DNA of 64,000 nucleotides from the NCBI RefSeq assembly GCF_000513935.1, contig NZ_AZUY01000023.1:326-64325 (forward strand), given 5' to 3'. The notes below the pieces were generated by a model that ran no database searches, was not told the DNA's origin, and was given only the letters and a program-made list of their open reading frames with translations. Positions 60,352-64,000 of the stretch are shown in pieces. Within the stretch, counting starts at the first letter, position 1, and each line of letters opens with the position of its first letter. A program made the position numbers and the translations under genes. Origin of the DNA: Mesorhizobium sp. WSM3626 (lineage in GTDB: Bacteria > Pseudomonadota > Alphaproteobacteria > Rhizobiales > Rhizobiaceae).

Positions 60352-60639
60352 ATGCCTGAAAAATTGAGTACGTACGACCCCGCCGAGGACCTCAATTCCG
60401 ATGAGGCCATTGCCATCTTCATGACAGAAGCGTTCGAGACCGAAGACAGCGGGTATATCGCGCATGCGCTCGGCGTGGTGGCTCGCGCCAAAGGCATGAC
60501 ACAGATCGCCAAGCAGACAGGGCTGTCGCGCGAACAGCTCTATCGATCCTTCAGCGGCGATGGCAACCCGACATTGAAAACCACGATTGCCGTGATGAAT
60601 GCCCTGGGAATGCAGTTGACCACAAGGCCACATCCCTGA
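60352..60639 (+). CDS. Antitoxin of TIGR02684 type (HigA-like)
   Basis: A 95-residue protein with the family N-terminus LSTYDPAEDLNSDEAIAIFM and an HTH domain AKGMTQIAKQTGLSREQLYR. The HTH would bind the palindrome at 60028-60043 and neutralise the toxin. The ATG at 60352 is one base after the toxin TGA, so translation is coupled. It is intact although its toxin gene carries a frameshift, a common sign of a decaying addiction module. Confidence 0.92.
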   Translation: MPEKLSTYDPAEDLNSDEAIAIFMTEAFETEDSGYIAHALGVVARAKGMTQIAKQTGLSREQLYRSFSGDGNPTLKTTIAVMNALGMQLTTRPHP

Positions 60640-60685
60640 CGCCAAAGTGCGGCGCAATCTCCCCGCAGGAGGAGTGGCGAGCGCC

Positions 60686-62563
60686 CTACTCCGCCGTGCC
60701 TTCCTCATATTCGGCCGACATGGTCAGCCATTTTTCTTCGTGGCCGGCAAGCGTCTGCGCAAGCTGCGAGCGTTCCTTGGCGAGCCTTGTCGCCGTCGAC
60801 GGATCCTTTTCGTAGACCGCCGGGTTGGCGAGTTCGTCCTCGATGCCGTCGATGCGCCTGCGGATGCGGTCCATCAGCGCCTCGGTGGCGCGGATTTCCT
60901 TGGCCAACGGTTCGAAGGCGGCGCGGCGCGCGGCCGCATCGCGGCGGCGGTCGGCTTTTGACGCCTTGTCGGCCTCGCGCTTGCCGCGACGGTCGCCGGA
61001 GATGCCGGTGACCAGCGTCTTGTAGTCCTCCAGGTCGCCGTCATACGGATTGACCGCGCCGTCCTTCACCAGCCACAGCCGGTCGGCGGTCGCCTCGAGC
61101 AAATGGCGGTCGTGCGAGATCAGGATGACGGCGCCGGGAAATTCGTTGAGCGCATGGATCAGCGATTCGCGGCTGTCGATGTCGAGATGGTTGGTCGGCT
61201 CGTCGAGGATGAACAGGTTTGGCCCCTCGAAGGCGGACAGCCCCATCAACAGCCGCGCCTTCTCGCCACCGGACAGGTCCTTGGCGGGCGTGTTCATCTT
61301 CTCGGTCGTGAGGCCGAATTGGGCCACACGGCCGCGCACTTTCGATTCCGGCGCCTCCGGCATCATCCGGCGGACATGCTCATAGGCGTTTTGCTCAGGG
61401 CGCAGATCGTCAAGCTGATGCTGGGCAAAGATCGCCACCTTCAGCCCGGGCGCCACCGTCATGGTGCCGGTCTCCTGCTTCAGACGGCCCGACAGCAGCT
61501 TGGCGAACGTCGACTTGCCATTGCCATTGGCGCCAAGCAGCGCGATGCGGTCGTCGGCGTCGATGCGCAGCGTCATCTTCTTCAGGATCGGCTGGCCCTC
61601 GGTATAGCCGACATTGACGTTGTTCAGCGCAACGATCGGCGAGGCCACCGTCTTCACAGGTTCGGGGAAAGAGAACGGCCGCACCGTGTCGTTGACGATG
61701 GCCGAGATCGGCTTCATTTTTTCCAGCGCCTTGATGCGCGACTGCGCCTGTCTTGCCTTGGAGGCCTTTGCGCGAAAACGCTCGACGAAGGATTCCATGT
61801 GCTTGCGGGCGGCTTCCTGCTTGACCCGGCCCTTTTCCTGCAATTCCTTCTGCTCGGTGTACTGGCGCTCGAACTGGTCGTAGCCGCCGCGCCAGAACGT
61901 CAGCTTCTTCTGGTCGAGGTGAACGATCGAATTGACGGCACGGTTGAGTAGATCGCGGTCGTGCGAAATCAGAAGCACGGTGTGCGGATACTTTGAAACG
62001 TAGTTCTCAAGCCAAAGCGTGCCTTCGAGGTCGAGATAGTTGGTCGGCTCGTCGAGCAGCAGGAGATCCGGCTCGGAAAACAGCACGGCGGCCAACGCCA
62101 CGCGCATACGCCAGCCTCCGGAGAAGGAAGAGGCCGGACGGCGCTGCGCGGCGTCGTCGAAGCCGAGGCCGGCGAGGATGGTGGCCGCGCGCGACTCGGC
62201 CGAATGGGCGTCGATATCGGCAAGCCGCATATGGATGTCGGCAATACGGTGTGGATCGGTGGCGGTCTTTTCTTCTTCGAGCAACGCCGTGCGCTCAAGG
62301 TCGGCCTTGAGCACGATCTCTATCAGCGGGTCCTCGGTGCCAGGTGCTTCCTGCGCCACCTGGCCGATGCGCGTATTCTTCGGCAGGCTGATCGAGCCGG
62401 TCTCGGAGGGAAAATCGCCTGTTATAGCCTTGAACAGCGTCGTCTTGCCGGTGCCGTTGCGGCCGACAAGACCGGCCTTGGTGCCGGCCGGCAAGGTGAG
62501 CGAGGCGTGGTCGAGAAGCAAGCGCCCCGCCATGCGGAGCGAGAGGTCATTGATGATAAGCAT
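60686..62563 (-). CDS. ABC-F family ATPase
   Basis: The protein has 625 residues with two ABC domains and no membrane region. Walker A motifs are GRNGTGKTT and GANGNGKST; signatures are FSGGWRMRVALA and LSGGEKARLLMG; Walker B motifs are LLLLDEPTNYLDLE and LFILDEPTNHLDID. Between them is a helical linker (RFRAKASKARQAQSRIKALE) and at the end a coiled coil (RATEALMDRIRRRIDGIEDE). ABC-F proteins act on the ribosome as translation factors, of the Uup/YheS type here. The start is ATG at 62563, just before LIINDLSLRM. Confidence 0.94.
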   Translation of the reverse strand: MLIINDLSLRMAGRLLLDHASLTLPAGTKAGLVGRNGTGKTTLFKAITGDFPSETGSISLPKNTRIGQVAQEAPGTEDPLIEIVLKADLERTALLEEEKTATDPHRIADIHMRLADIDAHSAESRAATILAGLGFDDAAQRRPASSFSGGWRMRVALAAVLFSEPDLLLLDEPTNYLDLEGTLWLENYVSKYPHTVLLISHDRDLLNRAVNSIVHLDQKKLTFWRGGYDQFERQYTEQKELQEKGRVKQEAARKHMESFVERFRAKASKARQAQSRIKALEKMKPISAIVNDTVRPFSFPEPVKTVASPIVALNNVNVGYTEGQPILKKMTLRIDADDRIALLGANGNGKSTFAKLLSGRLKQETGTMTVAPGLKVAIFAQHQLDDLRPEQNAYEHVRRMMPEAPESKVRGRVAQFGLTTEKMNTPAKDLSGGEKARLLMGLSAFEGPNLFILDEPTNHLDIDSRESLIHALNEFPGAVILISHDRHLLEATADRLWLVKDGAVNPYDGDLEDYKTLVTGISGDRRGKREADKASKADRRRDAAARRAAFEPLAKEIRATEALMDRIRRRIDGIEDELANPAVYEKDPSTATRLAKERSQLAQTLAGHEEKWLTMSAEYEEGTAE

Positions 62564-62699
62564 GGCCGCGCTTTTGCACTGGACATCAACGCTTCGCAAG
62601 ACCTTGCGGGCCAGTTGGCCGCACAAGGCCTGGAAACGGCGCACATAATGCGCCGCCAGAGCAGCCGATCAGTGACCTGCCATCCCGGCCAGCAAGGCC

Positions 62700-63161
62700 T
62701 CAGGCAGTGGCCTTGCCACGCTTTGTCGCCTTGGCCACGACTGCCGGCGCAGCGGCCGGCTTGCGGCCAAGTCCCGTCGATTTCGCCAGCGCCGACCGGG
62801 TCGCCGAGTAATTCGGGGCGACCATCGGATAATCCGGCGGCAAACCCCATTTGGCCCGATAGTCGTCCGGGCTCAAACCGTAGTCTGTCCTGAGGTGTCG
62901 CTTGAGCGACTTGAACTTCTTGCCGTCCTCCAGGCAGATGATGTAGTCGGGAAACACCGACTTTTTCGGATTTACAGCCGGAACCAGGCTCGGGCTTTCC
63001 ACGACGGCCGCGCCAGCCAGCTTTCGGACCGAGGCGCTGACGCTGGCAATCAGGTCAGGCAGGCCAGAAGCCGGAAGCGGATTGTTGCCTACATAGGCCG
63101 AGACAATATCGGCGGTTAGCTCGATAACGGTCTTATCCTCGATATTTGACAATTCTTTCAC
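62700..63161 (-). CDS. MucR/Ros-type zinc-finger transcriptional regulator
   Basis: The protein has 153 residues. The DNA-binding core is FPDYIICLEDGKKFKSLKRH, LRTDYGLSPDDYRAKWGLPP and DYPMVAP, as in rhizobial MucR. The N-terminal part (ELTADIVSAYVGNNPLPASG) is the oligomerisation region. MucR proteins are xenogeneic silencers that bind AT-rich DNA and control exopolysaccharide and motility genes. Rhizobia have several paralogues, and this one ends in a Lys/Ala-rich tail (VVAKATKRGKATA). It has an AT-rich upstream region that could be autoregulated. Confidence 0.95.
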   Translation of the reverse strand: MKELSNIEDKTVIELTADIVSAYVGNNPLPASGLPDLIASVSASVRKLAGAAVVESPSLVPAVNPKKSVFPDYIICLEDGKKFKSLKRHLRTDYGLSPDDYRAKWGLPPDYPMVAPNYSATRSALAKSTGLGRKPAAAPAVVAKATKRGKATA

Positions 63162-63313
63162 CTTATTTGTGACAAAGTCATCTACCCCACTGAAGACTTT
63201 TGTCGATGTATCTCTTTAACCGTGTCCCCCGACGGACCGCCAAGTCCCAAAACGAATCAAGACTTGGCATCAACTACCTTTATGGGAAATCGACGTCGCG
63301 CAAATTAGAAAAT

Positions 63314-63517
63314 CTAATACTTCGAAGCGACAGACTTGGTTGTCCGGCCATCCGCCAATATCTCAAGAATACGCTTCCAGCGGGCACAACGCCCGAAATC
63401 CTTCTGCTCAATCGCCTTTTCAGCCTTCATCGCGGCATAAAGTGGTGCCTCCGCGCCGAATTCCTTGATGAGCCAGTGCGCTTCCTGCCTGGCGAGACGT
63501 TCATTGTCGTCAAACAT
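63314..63517 (-). CDS. Hypothetical helical protein (67 aa)
   Basis: A charged, mainly helical small protein (MFDDNERLARQEAHWLIKEF, AAMKAEKAIEQKDFGRCARW, then KRILEILADG). It has one cysteine and no membrane segment. Its ATG at 63517 overlaps the end of the EamA gene by eight bases, so it is likely translated with it. No family is recognised. Confidence 0.7.
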   Translation of the reverse strand: MFDDNERLARQEAHWLIKEFGAEAPLYAAMKAEKAIEQKDFGRCARWKRILEILADGRTTKSVASKY

Positions 63518-64000
63518 AGTCTTGCGCCTCCGTACGCTCCAGGCCGACCGCGACACAACTGCCGATCACGAGGACGGCTCCGGCAATGGCGGTCGTCGTC
63601 AGCCGTTCACCGGACAAGGTCAGCAGCAGCGTCGAGGCAATCGGCGTGAGATAGGCGACGACAGCGACCTTGCCGCTGCCTCCGAGCTTCAAGGCGTGCG
63701 ACCAGAAGTAATAACCCAGCCCCATTGGCCCGGCGCCGAGATAGAGCCCGAGGGCCAGATCCATCCCGGTGGGCCAGGCGATGCCTTCGCGAGCGGACCA
63801 GATGAGTGTCAACGCGACGCCAACCAGCGACGAGGGCAACAACAAGCGGTCCGGCGAATTGGCGAGCCGTCCCACCATCACCGAATAGAAAGCCATGCAC
63901 AGCGCAGATCCGAATGCGGCCAGATAGCCGGCGAGATCACCCTGGAACCAGGTGCGGTCACGTCCTCCCGAAATCACCAGCGCGACGCCGATGAACCCAA
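63510..64000 (-). CDS. EamA/DMT family transporter, C-terminal part (partial)
   Basis: The right edge of the window cuts this gene; 163 residues are visible. They hold the second EamA repeat with about five membrane helices (GYLAAFGSALCMAFYSVMVG, LGLYLGAGPMGLGYYFWSHA, VVAYLTPIASTLLLTLSGER). The fold is a drug/metabolite transporter of ten helices; the cargo is unknown. The stop at 63510 overlaps the next small gene. Confidence 0.88.
   Translation of the reverse strand, partial: GFIGVALVISGGRDRTWFQGDLAGYLAAFGSALCMAFYSVMVGRLANSPDRLLLPSSLVGVALTLIWSAREGIAWPTGMDLALGLYLGAGPMGLGYYFWSHALKLGGSGKVAVVAYLTPIASTLLLTLSGERLTTTAIAGAVLVIGSCVAVGLERTEAQDYV

Noticed and set aside
63200-63649. A 149-codon plus-strand open frame beginning near MSMYLFNRVPRR
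   Set aside because: It overlaps the 67-residue minus-strand gene and the EamA gene, has no recognisable domain and shows no ribosome-binding site.

Overview
The window looks like chromosomal DNA of a Mesorhizobium-type alphaproteobacterium (Rhizobiales). Support comes from the high GC content, the AapJQMP general amino-acid transporter, a MucR/Ros-type regulator, an orphan ChoX/BetI pair, the hdaA-perM neighbourhood, rhizobial intergenic palindromes, and above all three tandem copies of the small secreted DUF680 family, which is essentially confined to Mesorhizobium. No phage, insertion sequence, integrase or CRISPR array was seen. Two tRNA genes, Arg(TCT) and Pro(TGG), lie near 36 kb.

Layout. 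0-13.7 kb: the end of groEL, then small regulated modules. TetR controls an oxidoreductase-OsmC-SnoaL operon; next come a LysE exporter, a cluster of short uncharacterised proteins with a YkgJ protein, a cold-shock protein, a GST, CsbD behind a textbook EcfG promoter, a Tat-exported phosphoesterase, TetR/NIPSNAP, ChoX plus hydrolase facing BetI, and LysR facing a cupin. 13.7-22.4 kb: fumarase C, two DoxX proteins, ppk-ppx with a Pho-box-like upstream site, a zf-CHCC protein and an FAD monooxygenase. 22.5-28.7 kb: aapJQMP and metC. 28.8-35.5 kb: an HPP-CBS membrane protein, an ECF sigma factor with a DUF4142-cupredoxin operon sharing its promoter motif, an ion transporter, a glycosyltransferase and a diguanylate cyclase. 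35.7-42.2 kb: tRNAs, an NDUFS4-like protein, hdaA-perM-pgsA-like, and purMN-sixA. 42.2-48.7 kb: the DUF680 array, a TctD/TctE-like two-component system, and a nitrate/taurine-type ABC importer. 48.8-64 kb: dapB, a UvrD-type helicase, two tiny membrane or lipoprotein genes, a decaying diaminopropionate/amidohydrolase operon, an Lrp regulator, a flavoprotein, an agmatinase-like enzyme, a molybdopterin oxidoreductase, a toxin-antitoxin locus with a broken toxin, an ABC-F protein, MucR and a DMT permease.

The most notable observations are evolutionary and regulatory. Two adjacent genes of one operon are broken in different ways: a Trp-to-amber change in diaminopropionate ammonia-lyase, and an in-frame internal deletion that leaves only the two ends of a Zn-dependent amidohydrolase. 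A RelE-type toxin is frameshifted beside an intact antitoxin. A 16-bp tandem duplication has pulled apart what was probably an ATGA overlap between a response regulator and its kinase. An ECF sigma gene and the next operon carry the same GGGAAC-N15-GCATCCAA element. I did not find a clearly new defence or mobile system; the best candidates for undescribed biology are the DUF680 array and the small-protein/YkgJ cluster at 3.7-4.8 kb.
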